Shown piece by piece: positions 42,086 through 50,762 of a stretch of DNA of 62,733 nt. The DNA is from SAR202 cluster bacterium (GTDB lineage: Bacteria; Chloroflexota; Dehalococcoidia; Lucifugimonadales; Australimonadaceae): NCBI GenBank assembly GCA_016872415.1, contig VGZX01000007.1, forward strand, positions 1 to 62,733, written 5' to 3'. The notes beneath the pieces are model-generated. The model saw only the letters and a list, made by a program, of their open reading frames with translations. It ran no database searches and was not told where the DNA came from. Both the position numbers and the translations under genes were made by a program. Each line of letters starts with the position of its first letter. Position 1 is the first letter of the stretch.

Positions 42086-43569
42086 CGATTGCCCCTCCCA
42101 CGGGGTGGCGTCAGGCGGCCCTCCCGGCGGTGGGCTGCCGCCGGCGGCGGCGCGTTCTCCGGCGCCCGGGGCCGCGTCGGCCCCTGCTTCGCCACCCGCT
42201 GCTGCCCCACGACGTGGATCTTCCCGCGACCGCGAAACTCGATCCGCAGGTGCGTGCCGTCGAAATTGAAGTGCTCGCGCAACGAGTTCTCGATATACCG
42301 CTCATACGAGAAATGCACCGCGTCCGGCTTGTTCACGGCGAACACGAACGTTGGCGGCCGGATGGCGGTCTGCTCGATGCGGTAGATTTTCACGCCGCGC
42401 GGCGGCAGGTGCTTGGAGATCGCGTTGAACATCGCCTGGGACAAATCGTCCGGGTCCACCCACTGAGCCCGCCGCTCGTGAACGGCGAACGCCGTCCGCA
42501 CCAGCTGGCGCACGCCCGTGCCGTTGACCGCCGAAGTGCACACCACGGGCACGTGGTCCATGAACTTGAGGCGCTCCAACACCTGCGCCTTCGTCACTTT
42601 CATCTCGTCGGGCGTTGCCTCCACCAAGTCCATCTTATTGATGGCGACCACCACGCCCTTGAACGACGCCATCACCTGCCCGGCGATGTGCAGGTCCTGC
42701 GCCGTCACCATCTCCATCGTGTCCAGCACGACGATGGCGACATCGCTTCGCTCGATCGCGCGGGCGGCACGCAGCACGCTATAGGTCTCGATGCCCGTCT
42801 CCACGTGGCCGCGGCGGCGCATCCCCGCCGTGTCGATCAGCACCACGTCCTTGCCCTCGAACGTGTAGAGCGTGTCCAGCGCGTCGCGCGTCGTGCCCGC
42901 GACCTCGCTCACGATTGACCGCTCCATGCCGAGTATCGCGTTGACGAGGGCCGACTTGCCGACGTTGGGGCGGCCCACCAGCGCGAAGTGCGGCAGCTCG
43001 GGGGCGGGCTCCGCCTCCGACTCCGACGGCGGCGGCAGCAGGCGCAGCACCGCGTCCAGCACGTCGTCGATGCCGCGCCGGTGCAGCGCGCTCACCGCCA
43101 CCGGCTCGCCAAGGCCCAGTGTGTAGAGGTCGGCGGCCAGCATCTCCTGCCGCTCGCTGTCGGCCTTGTTCGCCACCAGCACCACCGGCTTCCGCGCGCG
43201 GCGCAGCCGCCGCGCCACCTCCGCGTCGTCCGGCGTCACGCCTTCGACGATGTCGGCGACGAAGAGCACCGCGTCCGCATCGGTGATCGCCTCGTCGGCT
43301 TGCGCCGTGATGTTCGCTTGCATATCGGACTCGGGCGCCTCGACGATGCCGCCCGTATCGACGAGCAGCAGGTGGCGGCCCGCGTGCTCGATCTCCGAGA
43401 ACACCCGATCACGCGTCGTGCCGGCGACCTCGGAAACGATGGCGGCGCGCTGCCGCAAGAGGGCGTTGAAAAGGCTGGACTTGCCGACGTTCGGCCGGCC
43501 GACGATCGCGACGAGCGGCTTGCCGGGCAGCCGTGGCGTCGTATGGAACGGCTCGCGGGACATGGTCAT
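42082..43569 (-). CDS. der: ribosome biogenesis GTPase Der (EngA)
   Basis: A 495-residue double GTPase. The first G domain has GRPNVGKSSLFNAL (G1), TTRDRV (G2), DTGG (G3) and NKAD (G4); the second has GRPNVGKSALVNAI, TTRDALD, DTAGMRRRG and NKMD. A KH-like C-terminal domain (PPTFVFAVNKPDAVHFSYERYIENSLRE) follows, then a basic proline/arginine-rich tail of about 45 residues longer than in E. coli. It acts in 50S assembly. It lies 9 nt after argF and overlaps plsY. Confidence 0.95.
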   Translation of the reverse strand: MTMSREPFHTTPRLPGKPLVAIVGRPNVGKSSLFNALLRQRAAIVSEVAGTTRDRVFSEIEHAGRHLLLVDTGGIVEAPESDMQANITAQADEAITDADAVLFVADIVEGVTPDDAEVARRLRRARKPVVLVANKADSERQEMLAADLYTLGLGEPVAVSALHRRGIDDVLDAVLRLLPPPSESEAEPAPELPHFALVGRPNVGKSALVNAILGMERSIVSEVAGTTRDALDTLYTFEGKDVVLIDTAGMRRRGHVETGIETYSVLRAARAIERSDVAIVVLDTMEMVTAQDLHIAGQVMASFKGVVVAINKMDLVEATPDEMKVTKAQVLERLKFMDHVPVVCTSAVNGTGVRQLVRTAFAVHERRAQWVDPDDLSQAMFNAISKHLPPRGVKIYRIEQTAIRPPTFVFAVNKPDAVHFSYERYIENSLREHFNFDGTHLRIEFRGRGKIHVVGQQRVAKQGPTRPRAPENAPPPAAAHRREGRLTPPRGRGNR

Positions 43570-43578
43570 GGAACGGTC

Positions 43579-44499
43579 CTATTCCCCAGCGACGAGCAGG
43601 CGGAGCACCGCCTTCTGCGCGTGAAGCCGGTTTTCAGCCTGGTCGATCGCCGCCGATTGGTGCTGCGCCAGCATGCCGGCCGGCACCTCTTCTCCATAGT
43701 GGGCCGGCATCGGATGCATCAAGATAGCCGTGGGCTTCGCCTTCGCCAGCAACGCCTCGTTCACCTGGAAGTCCTGGAAATCAGCGCGCCGCAGCTGCGC
43801 CTCCTCCTCTTGGCCCATGCTCGTCCACACGTCGGTGTAGACAACGTCGGCTCCACGCACCGCCGCCGCGGGGTCTTGGCCGTGGTCGGCTATGGCGTCG
43901 CGCCGGTGTTGGAAGCGGCTGGAGATCGCCCCGATCGCCTCCGCCGAGAACCCGTAACCAGATGGTGAGGCGATCCTGAAGTTCGCGCCGGTGGCCGCGC
44001 ATGCCAGGGCCAGACTCAGTGCGCAGTTGTTCGCATCCCCCACGTAGGCGACGCTCACGTCGTCCAGCTTCCCGAACCGCTCGCGAATCGTCAGCACGTC
44101 CGCCAATGCCTGGCATGGATGCTCCAGGTCCGACAGCGCGTTAATCACGGGCACCGTCGCGGCCGATGCGAGGCGCACCAGACTACGGTGCGCGAACACG
44201 CGCGCCACGATGGCACCCGCCCAACGCGACAATATCTGCGCCACGTCCTCCACCGGCTCGCGCTTGTCGAGGCCGACCTCATCCCGGCCAAGGTAAATCG
44301 GGTGTCCGCCCAACTCGGCCACGGCGATGTCGAACGACACCTTGGTCCGTAACGACGGCTTCTCGAACAGCAGCACGACACTCTTGCCACCCAGCGGCGC
44401 ACCGCTGACCGCCCGGCGCTTGTAGAGCGCCGCCGCGTCAAGGAGGTCGCGAACATCGCCGTCCGTCAGATCGTTCATCGAGAGAAGATCGGTCGGCAT
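43579..44499 (-). CDS. argF: ornithine carbamoyltransferase with HPMP variant
   Basis: A 306-residue carbamoyltransferase. EKPSLRTKVSF (about 46-56) is the carbamoyl-phosphate STRTR-type loop (here SLRTK), HPCQALADVLT (about 128-138) the second, and DVWTSMGQEEE contains the SMG that defines ornithine enzymes. The ornithine-binding loop, usually HCLPAHRG, is MHPMPAHYG here, so the usual cysteine is a proline. Makes citrulline for arginine synthesis. First gene of the argF-der-plsY operon; no other arg gene is nearby. A related transcarbamylase with another substrate is an alternative. Confidence 0.88.
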   Translation of the reverse strand: MPTDLLSMNDLTDGDVRDLLDAAALYKRRAVSGAPLGGKSVVLLFEKPSLRTKVSFDIAVAELGGHPIYLGRDEVGLDKREPVEDVAQILSRWAGAIVARVFAHRSLVRLASAATVPVINALSDLEHPCQALADVLTIRERFGKLDDVSVAYVGDANNCALSLALACAATGANFRIASPSGYGFSAEAIGAISSRFQHRRDAIADHGQDPAAAVRGADVVYTDVWTSMGQEEEAQLRRADFQDFQVNEALLAKAKPTAILMHPMPAHYGEEVPAGMLAQHQSAAIDQAENRLHAQKAVLRLLVAGE

Positions 44500-44645
44500 G
44501 GGGAACCTTCAGGGAGCATGATTCATGGCCGTGAAGCCGTAGGACGGTAGTATAACAGACGAATCGGCACCGGCCGAAACGCGAGTCGCATCTGAAGCGT
44601 GGGATGCAATGGATCGTCGTCATCAGGCCGACCGAAGGAGTGTCC

Positions 44646-45815
44646 ATGCGCCGCCGGTTCCCCTGGCTCGCACCCGTCGGCGTGCTGGTCGCGCTGCTCC
44701 TTGCCGCCTGTGCCGGCGCTCCCGCCCCCACGCCGACGCCCACCGCCTCCCCGGCTCCCGCCATCGAGCCAACCGGCAACGTCGGCGGCCGCGTCGGCGA
44801 CCGCGCGCCCGAGTTCAAGGGCATTACCGGCTGGGTCAACTCCGATCCACTCACGATGGAGTCGTTGCGCGGCAAGGTCGTCCTCTTCGACTTCTGGACC
44901 TACACCTGCGTCAACTGCCTGCGCACGCTGCCCTACATCAGGGAGTGGCACGCCCGGTACGCCGACAGGGGCCTCGTCATCGTCGGCGTCCATGCGCCCG
45001 AGTTCGAGTTCGAGAAGGTCACCGCCAATGTCGTCAAGGCGTCGAGGGATTTCGGCCTTCGGTACCCGGTCGCCCAGGACAACGACTTCGCTACCTGGTC
45101 GGCCTACGGCAACCGATACTGGCCCTCCAAGTATCTCGTCGACAAGGATGGCTTCGTGGCCTTCACGCACTTCGGCGAAGGCGCCTACGCGGAGACGGAG
45201 GAGAAGATACGCGAGCTGCTGACCGCCGCCGGCGCCGACCTGTCCGGCGTGCCTGCCGCCAACTTGCCCGAGCCCGTGGCCGACCCTCGCGCCTACGGCT
45301 CCGAGCCGGAGACACGCGTGACGCGTGAGCTCTATGGCGGCTTCCTGCGAAACCACTCCCTCACCGGGCTCTACGTGGCCGACGCCCGCTACTACGACGG
45401 CCCGGATCAGGTGCTGGAATACACCGATCCCGGCCGCTACCTGAACCATCACATCTACCTGCAAGGCCTCTGGCGCAATGGCGCCGAGGCGCTACACCAC
45501 GCCCGCGCGACGGCGAACCATGAGGATTACATCGTCATCAAGTTACACGCCTCCAGCGTCAACGCCGTCATCGAGCCGCGGACGGAAGTGCCCTTCGACG
45601 TGCGCGTCGTCATCGACGGCCACCCCCTCACACCGGATGAAGCCGGCGAGGACATGACCTTCATCGACGGCCACAGCATCGTCCGTGTCACGGAGCCGCG
45701 CATGTATTCCATCGTCACTCTCGACACCTTCGAGGGCCATGAGCTCAAGCTAAGCTCCAACTCCGAATCCTTCTCACTCTTCGCCTTCACCTTCGGCGCC
45801 TATGTTCCGCAGTAG
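44646..45815 (+). CDS. thioredoxin-like lipoprotein with DipZ-type C-terminal domain
   Basis: A 389-residue exported protein. Lipobox LLLAACAG (Cys near 22), a proline/threonine linker, then a TlpA/AhpC-like thioredoxin domain with FWTYTCVNCLRTLPYI (CxxC at about 92-95) and a C-terminal beta domain (LYGGFLRNHSLTGLYVADARYYDGPDQVLEY) as in DipZ-type proteins. ATG 44646 follows AAGGAG by 6 nt. Likely anchored outside the membrane for thiol-disulfide exchange. It overlaps the next lipoprotein gene by 14 nt. Confidence 0.85.
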   Translation: MRRRFPWLAPVGVLVALLLAACAGAPAPTPTPTASPAPAIEPTGNVGGRVGDRAPEFKGITGWVNSDPLTMESLRGKVVLFDFWTYTCVNCLRTLPYIREWHARYADRGLVIVGVHAPEFEFEKVTANVVKASRDFGLRYPVAQDNDFATWSAYGNRYWPSKYLVDKDGFVAFTHFGEGAYAETEEKIRELLTAAGADLSGVPAANLPEPVADPRAYGSEPETRVTRELYGGFLRNHSLTGLYVADARYYDGPDQVLEYTDPGRYLNHHIYLQGLWRNGAEALHHARATANHEDYIVIKLHASSVNAVIEPRTEVPFDVRVVIDGHPLTPDEAGEDMTFIDGHSIVRVTEPRMYSIVTLDTFEGHELKLSSNSESFSLFAFTFGAYVPQ

Positions 45816-46716
45816 CCACGCGCTGTCCACCATTCTCGCAATCGCCGCGATGCTTCTCGGGGCTTGCGGCGGCTCGCCACCATCCACCGGCCTCACCCCA
45901 TCGCCGGCCGACGAGGCGCACACGAGCGTCCGCCTCGAGCCCATCCTCGCCACGAAGCTCCTCCGCGTCGGAACACAGCGCGTGGCGTTCATCCTCGCCT
46001 CCGATGCCAGCCTCATCACCGCGCCAATCGCGACCGTTCACTCGTCGCGCGCCGGCGACCCCCGCTTCGAAACCGTCACGGCCATCTTCCACCCGTGGCC
46101 CTATGGCACGCGCGGCAGTTACGCCACCGAGATGACATTCCCACGGTCGGGCGACTGGGCACTAGGGATCGAGGTCGTGGTGGCCGGCGTCACCCGGCAA
46201 GTTGCCTTGTCGATCGAGGTCGCCGAATCCGTCGGCGTACGGGAGATCGGAGCGATCGTGCCCTTCAGCGCCAGCAAGACTCTCGCATCCGTTCGAGGCG
46301 ACCTCAAGAAGCTCACGACGGCCTTCGAGCCCGATCCCGAGCTCTATCGCCTCACCATTCCCGAGGCGATCATCACCGGAAAACCGACGGTCGTGGTGTT
46401 CGCGTCGCCCGCCTACTGCACGAGTCCCACCTGCGGCCCGGAGGTCGAGACGCTCTCCACGCTGCGCCAACGCCACCAGAGCAGCGCCCACTTCATCCAC
46501 GTTGAGATTTATGACAACCCTGACGAGATCGCCGGCGACCTGAGCAGGGCACGGCATTCCCCGTTGCTCGACGACTGGGGCATTACCAGCATTCCGGGTT
46601 ACGCGAACGAATCGTGGACATTCGTCATCGTGCCGGGCGGCCGCATTGCCGCGCGCTTCGAGGGCTATGCCACCATTGATGAGATCGAGGCCGCGCTGGC
46701 GGCCGCGAACGGCTAA
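45802..46716 (+). CDS. lipoprotein with thioredoxin-like C-terminal domain
   Basis: A 304-residue exported protein overlapping the preceding thioredoxin-like lipoprotein by 14 nt. Signal with lipobox LLGACGG (Cys at about 20). Residues ~45-150 form an immunoglobulin-like beta domain (TFPRSGDWALGIEVVVAG). The C-terminal part is thioredoxin-like: KPTVVVFASPAYCTSPTCGPEV (CxxxxC rather than CxxC) and WTFVIVPGGRIAARFEGYATIDEIEAAL. The pair probably forms an extracytoplasmic redox module; the wider Cys spacing suggests a peroxiredoxin- or Sco-like role rather than standard oxidoreductase. Confidence 0.75.
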   Translation: MFRSSHALSTILAIAAMLLGACGGSPPSTGLTPSPADEAHTSVRLEPILATKLLRVGTQRVAFILASDASLITAPIATVHSSRAGDPRFETVTAIFHPWPYGTRGSYATEMTFPRSGDWALGIEVVVAGVTRQVALSIEVAESVGVREIGAIVPFSASKTLASVRGDLKKLTTAFEPDPELYRLTIPEAIITGKPTVVVFASPAYCTSPTCGPEVETLSTLRQRHQSSAHFIHVEIYDNPDEIAGDLSRARHSPLLDDWGITSIPGYANESWTFVIVPGGRIAARFEGYATIDEIEAALAAANG

Positions 46717-47102
46717 ACCGCCAGCAGGCCTTGCGCTTGGGCCGCTCGCCGCAACTGTTCGTCGAACGTCACCAAGGGGGCGCGTAGCGCGATCGCGATG
46801 CTCAGATAGCTGGCGTCGTACGCGGTGAGCCCGGTTTCGAGCGCGAGCGCGATGATCTCCGCGGGCGGCGCCGCCACCAGTAGCACGCGCGCATCCAGCA
46901 TCGTCTCGATCGCCGGCACAAAGATGCCGGCCAGCTCGGGATGCAGCCTCGTCTTCTTCCAGCAAATATTCGCCAGCTCGTACGGCAGCAACTCCGGCGC
47001 GAAGAGCGTGGCGCCGCCGATCAGTCGGTCGGCCTCGTCGATCTCCGGCTCCGCGAAGGTGATCGCCGCGATGACCGGTGCGTCGACGACTCTATCGGTC
47101 AT
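46713..47102 (-). CDS. PIN-domain (VapC-type) ribonuclease toxin
   Basis: A 129-residue PIN domain. Acidic residues expected of the metal site: D7 region (VVDAPVIAAITFAEPE), LLPYELANICWKK (Glu) and LTAYDASYLSIAIALRAPLVTFDEQLRRAA (two Asp near the C-terminus). Its ATG overlaps the antitoxin frame ending at 47092 by 11 nt, standard for vapBC. It converges with the lipoprotein gene, overlapping by 4 nt. The usual first motif D-x-S/x is D-A-P here. Confidence 0.85.
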   Translation of the reverse strand: MTDRVVDAPVIAAITFAEPEIDEADRLIGGATLFAPELLPYELANICWKKTRLHPELAGIFVPAIETMLDARVLLVAAPPAEIIALALETGLTAYDASYLSIAIALRAPLVTFDEQLRRAAQAQGLLAV

Positions 47103-47422
47103 CGCGGTCCTCTCGGATCCATCGTGTCGACTCGCTGGGCGTCGCGAACTGCAACGCTCGTATCCGCCGAATAGCTTCGTCCATGGGCAACCGTCCGCGC
47201 CGCGTCACCCGCAGCCCGGATCTCTCGTCGATGTACGTCTCGGGCACCGCACGGTACGCCACCGCTGCATCCCCCAGCGCGCGCGCCTTCATCGCGCGCC
47301 ACGGTCTCTTCAATGATGCTCATGAGTTCGCCTTGTAGTGACCGATGGTTGCGTTTCGCGCGCTCGCGCAGCCGTTCCAGCAGGTCGTCGGGGATGTTCT
47401 TGATTGACAGATTAGCAGCCAA
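47092..47422 (-). CDS. FitA/VapB-type antitoxin, apparently frameshifted
   Basis: The N-terminal ribbon-helix-helix part (ANLSIKNIPDDLLERLRERAK, then NHRSLQGELMSIIEETVA) reads from TTG 47422. The protein-like C-terminal part (ALGDAAVAYRAVPETYIDE, then ALQFATPSESTRWIREDRDDR) is in another frame ending at 47092 and overlapping the toxin start. Removing one base in the GCGCGCG run near 47301 joins them into about 110 residues. Without it, the first frame runs to 47099 with an arginine-rich unrelated tail. Either a sequencing error, or an antitoxin with an altered toxin-binding tail. Confidence 0.65.
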
Positions 47423-47441
47423 TGGTTCCGTTTATCCTCCT

Positions 47442-47455
47442 ATATGGCTCCATAT
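47442..47455. promoter_or_regulatory. palindrome upstream of the antitoxin (possible operator)
   Basis: ATATGGCTCCATAT is an inverted repeat (6-bp arms, CT centre) 20 bp upstream of the TTG start and just before GGAGGA. Ribbon-helix-helix antitoxins usually repress their own promoter through such short palindromes. Confidence 0.5.
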
Positions 47456-47626
47456 TGGCATATCTCCTTTCTCTTGCAAGCGTCGCGTCGTTTCTTGATG
47501 GATGCTTGATTTCGTGATGGAGGCGAGCCGATAGGCGCGGGCATTCCATTCGCGCCACAAGCGACGAGGGCCGGTCGGTGACCGGCTCTCGCGTGCGATT
47601 ACGGATCGATATAGAGGGCGACGAGG

Positions 47627-48214
47627 CTATGGTTCGCGCAAGTCATTGGCGAGGGAGCGCAGCACGTCGCCGGCGATGGACGTCTCGTGCCGGTAGTTGC
47701 GGTGGCGCACCACCAGCTTCACCGGGTCCTCGCCGCGGACGATCCGCTCGGCCTGACCCGGTGACAGCTTGAACGTGACGTAATGCACCGCGCTGATCTT
47801 CTCCTCGTTGCTGTGCCCGCCCTCATATTCGCCTTCCACGCGTTCGCCGCCGATCTCTAGGACTGTGGTGCCGCCGCGGTCGATCCCCATGAAGCGGTCC
47901 AACTGCTCCTTCATCTCCGCCTGGTTCGTGATCTCCAGCAGCAGCGTGGCAATCAACTGGTTCTCGGCTGGCACCAGCGTGTTATACGTGTCGAGCTCTT
48001 CTTGAATGCGGTCGGGCTGCACGATCCGCTCCGCCCGCATCATCTCCTGGATTTGGAACCGAATAGTGTCGCGGTTCTCGAACACGAAGGTGAGCTTATC
48101 GCCCACCGGGACACGGCGGTGTCGCTTGAGCTCGATCACCCTCCGCCGGAACTCCTCGCGCTCCCGTTCGTACTGCGCGATGTCCTTCAAGTCCTGCTGC
48201 GTCAATGGCTGCAT
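47627..48214 (-). CDS. DUF3501 family protein
   Basis: A 195-residue soluble protein. ERRRVIELKRHRRVPVGDKLTFVFENRDTIRFQIQEMMRAERI is the conserved N-terminal block of DUF3501, followed by PAENQLIATLLLEI and a beta-rich C-terminus (KLVVRHRNYRHETSI). It begins 15 nt after the Fe-S oxidoreductase and AGGAGGAG precedes ATG. DUF3501 genes commonly sit with rubrerythrin and GlpC/HdrD-like Fe-S genes, as here. The biochemical function is unknown. Confidence 0.88.
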   Translation of the reverse strand: MQPLTQQDLKDIAQYEREREEFRRRVIELKRHRRVPVGDKLTFVFENRDTIRFQIQEMMRAERIVQPDRIQEELDTYNTLVPAENQLIATLLLEITNQAEMKEQLDRFMGIDRGGTTVLEIGGERVEGEYEGGHSNEEKISAVHYVTFKLSPGQAERIVRGEDPVKLVVRHRNYRHETSIAGDVLRSLANDLREP

Positions 48215-48229
48215 GGCTCCTCCTCTCCG

Positions 48230-49522
48230 TTACTTCGAGTCGGCCAGTCCATACGCTTTGGCGATCACCTGACTTGAGTGAACGGGCCGCCTGCCCGTGC
48301 CGATCTCGATGTGACGCGCCGCCAGGGGACAATCCGTCACCAGCTCCGCGGCATCCCCCTCCTTCATATTGTCATACAGCTTCTTGCCCACTTTCAGCGC
48401 CAGGGGAAAGTATTGCTTGCTCACGCCCCACACGCCGTCGTGGCCCGAGCACGCCTCCACCGATGTCACGGTCGTCCCGGGGATGATGCCCAGCAGGCGC
48501 GCCGTTGGGTTGCCCATCGCCTGCGCCCGCGTGTGACAGGCCACGTGGAAGTTCACCTGTCCGAGCTCCACCTTGAAGTCGCGCAGCAGCACCTTCTCCC
48601 GCGCCAGCTGCACCAGGTACTGGCCCATCTCGAACATGCGCTCCGACACTTTCCGCGCCAACGCTAGGTCGCTCGACATCTCCTCCCATTCGTTCTTAGC
48701 CGTGTAAGAGCACGTCGGGCCCGGCGTCACGATGTCGTATCCCTGATCCACCAGGGCACTCAGGCGCCGCAAGTTGAAGTCGGTCTTCTTGCGCGCGCCG
48801 GCATGGTCGCCAATGTCCATCATCGGCATGCCGCAGCACTGCTGCTCTGGCATCACCACCTCGACGTTGTTGTGCTCGAAGATCGCCATGCACGCGCGAC
48901 CGATCTCCGGGTTGTTGTAATTCACCGTGCACGACGCGAAGAAGGCGACCTTCTTCACGGGCGAGGCGCTCGGTTTCATCGCAGCGCCGTGCCGCTTCTT
49001 GAACCAACCCTCGAAGCTCTCCGCGTGAAATCTCGGCAGGTTCGCCTTCGGGTGCACGCCGGTCACCACCGACGACATGGCGCGCGCGGGCCCGAACGAA
49101 TTCGCCAGATTGGTGAGCGGCGCCATCATGCCGCCCGCCATCTTGCCGAGCCGGTCTTGATCGCCGACGAGCTTCTTGCCGATGCCGACGCCGGCGTCTT
49201 TCGCGCGGACGAACTTCGACCGCTGGATCAGGCGCGGCACGTCCAAGTTGTACTCGTGAGGCGAGGTGTACGGGCAAACGACCCAGCACAGCTTGCATTG
49301 GAAGCAGAACTGCTCGATGCCGTCGAGCTCCTGCGTCGTGATCTTATCGAAGTTGTGCTCGTGCTTCTCCGACGTCTCGAACAGGGCCGGAAATGTGGGG
49401 CAAAGATTCCAGCAGAGCCGGCAGTCATCGCACACTTTGTATTGGCGCTTCTGCTCGGTGAACAGGTCGGCCTTGTCCCAATAGCGGGTTTCCTTGGGGT
49501 CGTAAGCCGGTGCGTTCGTCAT
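48230..49522 (-). CDS. GlpC/HdrD-like Fe-S oxidoreductase
   Basis: A 430-residue protein. Two [4Fe-4S] ferredoxin motifs, CDDCRLCWNLCP (about 31-42) and CFQCKLCWVVCP (about 73-84). Two CCG-type domains: ASCTVNYNNPEIG with EQQCCGMPMMD, and VACHTRAQAMGNP with a variant second cysteine region (VEACSGHDG). Such proteins pass electrons between quinones or ferredoxin and thiol or peroxide-linked partners. The ATG 49522 follows GGAGGA. Located between rubrerythrin and DUF3501, so a role in peroxide reduction is plausible. Confidence 0.88.
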   Translation of the reverse strand: MTNAPAYDPKETRYWDKADLFTEQKRQYKVCDDCRLCWNLCPTFPALFETSEKHEHNFDKITTQELDGIEQFCFQCKLCWVVCPYTSPHEYNLDVPRLIQRSKFVRAKDAGVGIGKKLVGDQDRLGKMAGGMMAPLTNLANSFGPARAMSSVVTGVHPKANLPRFHAESFEGWFKKRHGAAMKPSASPVKKVAFFASCTVNYNNPEIGRACMAIFEHNNVEVVMPEQQCCGMPMMDIGDHAGARKKTDFNLRRLSALVDQGYDIVTPGPTCSYTAKNEWEEMSSDLALARKVSERMFEMGQYLVQLAREKVLLRDFKVELGQVNFHVACHTRAQAMGNPTARLLGIIPGTTVTSVEACSGHDGVWGVSKQYFPLALKVGKKLYDNMKEGDAAELVTDCPLAARHIEIGTGRRPVHSSQVIAKAYGLADSK

Positions 49523-49567
49523 GAAGAATCCTCCGGAGGCGGTCAACGAAAGGGACAGGCCGACAAT

Positions 49568-49603
49568 CGGTGCCCTCCATGGACGCATCCACGGAGGGCA
49601 CCG
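49568..49603 (-). terminator. hairpin between rubrerythrin and Fe-S oxidoreductase genes
   Basis: An 11-bp stem (CGGTGCCCTCC and complement) with inner TGGA/TCCA pairing lies 36 nt downstream of the rubrerythrin stop on the minus strand. No T-run follows, so it may attenuate or stabilise the rubrerythrin message rather than end it. Confidence 0.45.
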
Positions 49604-49639
49604 GTCCTTCGTCGCTAGCCAGTCGAGCGGCCTATGGGC

Positions 49640-50062
49640 TTAGAGCGAAAGGCTCTGGGCGCCCTTGGTGAAGCGGCCGGCGTGCGAGCGCTCGGCGCGG
49701 GCCAAGGTCTCGAACCACTCCGCCAGCTCGCTGAATCCCTCGTCCCGGGCGGTCTTGGCGAAGCCGGGGTACATCTGCGTATACTCGTAGGTCTCGCCTT
49801 CGACGGCCGACTTGAGGTTGGCGTCGGTGTTGCCGATCCGCACGCCGGTCGCCGGGTCGCCGACTTCCTTCAGGAAGTCGAGGTGTCCGAAGGCGTGGCC
49901 CGTCTCCGCCTCGGAGATGTCGCGGAACAGGCCGCCGATCTCCGGGTAGCCCTCGATGTCGGCGCGCCGCGCGAAATACAGGTAGCGGCGGTTGGCCTGC
50001 GACTCACCCGCGAACGCGTGCTTCAGGTTTTCGTGGCTCTTGGTTCCCTTCAGGCTTGGCAT
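49640..50062 (-). CDS. rubrerythrin (erythrin domain without rubredoxin)
   Basis: A 140-residue diiron four-helix protein. [26 protein letters not shown] supplies the first ligand Glu, [17 protein letters not shown] the Exx[20 protein letters not shown] and [11 protein letters not shown] the others. No CxxC rubredoxin domain follows, so electrons must come from a partner, possibly the adjacent Fe-S protein. AAGGAGG 9 nt before ATG 50062 sets the start. Reduces peroxide. Lies just downstream of a Fur-family gene. Confidence 0.93.
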   Translation of the reverse strand: MPSLKGTKSHENLKHAFAGESQANRRYLYFARRADIEGYPEIGGLFRDISEAETGHAFGHLDFLKEVGDPATGVRIGNTDANLKSAVEGETYEYTQMYPGFAKTARDEGFSELAEWFETLARAERSHAGRFTKGAQSLSL

Positions 50063-50128
50063 CTCTCGAACCTCCTTGTGATTTCCGGCCATATTCACGC
50101 TTCGCCCCGAAGCATCGAGGCGATTCGT

Positions 50129-50632
50129 TTATCGGGTATGCCCGCACGCTCGCGCGCGCGCCTGGCATGTCGGACACAACCCATATAGGTCGAATCGATA
50201 GCGCTCCACGCGATAGCCGCGCGATTCGGCCATCGCCTGCGCCTGCCCCGCGAGCGGGTCGGTTTCCAGGTCCTCGATCGTCCCGCACGACACGCACACC
50301 AGGTGCGGGTGGGCATGCGGCCGCACACCGTCGTAGCGGTTGCCCGGCATGGCGCCGTCACGGAACTCAAGCTCCAGCACTTCGCCCAGCGCCTTCAATA
50401 CGTCCAGCGTCTTATACACCGTCGCCAGGCTCAGGCCGGAGTGCTCCGCGCGGACGCTCGTGAACAACTCCTCGGCCGATGGGTGGCGCTCGCTGTTCAC
50501 CAACGCCCGTACCACGGCCTCCCGCTGCGCCGTCATCCGGTGCCCCGCGCCACGAATCCGCGCCATCAACGCCTGGAACCGCTCCTGGCGTTCGTGCTCG
50601 GATATAGTGATGATGCCTTTATCAATAATCAT
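50129..50632 (-). CDS. Fur family transcriptional regulator (PerR-like)
   Basis: A 167-residue Fur-type regulator. The winged helix (MTAQREAVVRALVNSERHPSAEELF, then GLSLATVYKTLDVLKALGEV) is followed by the dimerisation domain with HAHPHLVCVSCGTIEDLE and LYGLCPTC, giving two CxxC structural-zinc pairs. Position ahead of rubrerythrin suggests PerR-type peroxide sensing, but Fur or Zur is possible. An AT-rich stretch spanning the start (TGATTATTGATAA) resembles half of a Fur-type box and may be autoregulatory. Confidence 0.9.
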   Translation of the reverse strand: MIIDKGIITISEHERQERFQALMARIRGAGHRMTAQREAVVRALVNSERHPSAEELFTSVRAEHSGLSLATVYKTLDVLKALGEVLELEFRDGAMPGNRYDGVRPHAHPHLVCVSCGTIEDLETDPLAGQAQAMAESRGYRVERYRFDLYGLCPTCQARARACGHTR

Positions 50633-50762
50633 TCTCCACAAGCCTAAGCGGAGTCTCGCAAGGTGTCAAGAGGCATTAACAGGCCGCTGCGCCGGACGAC
50701 GGCATTGCGCTAAACTGCAGTCGTTCGTATCCTGAAATATTAATCCCCAAAAGGAATAACGG

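Noticed and set aside
50129..50762. clear PerR or Fur box in the Fur-rubrerythrin region
   Set aside because: Only an AT-rich partial match (TGATTATTGATAA) at the Fur-family start; no full palindrome, so not listed as an operator.
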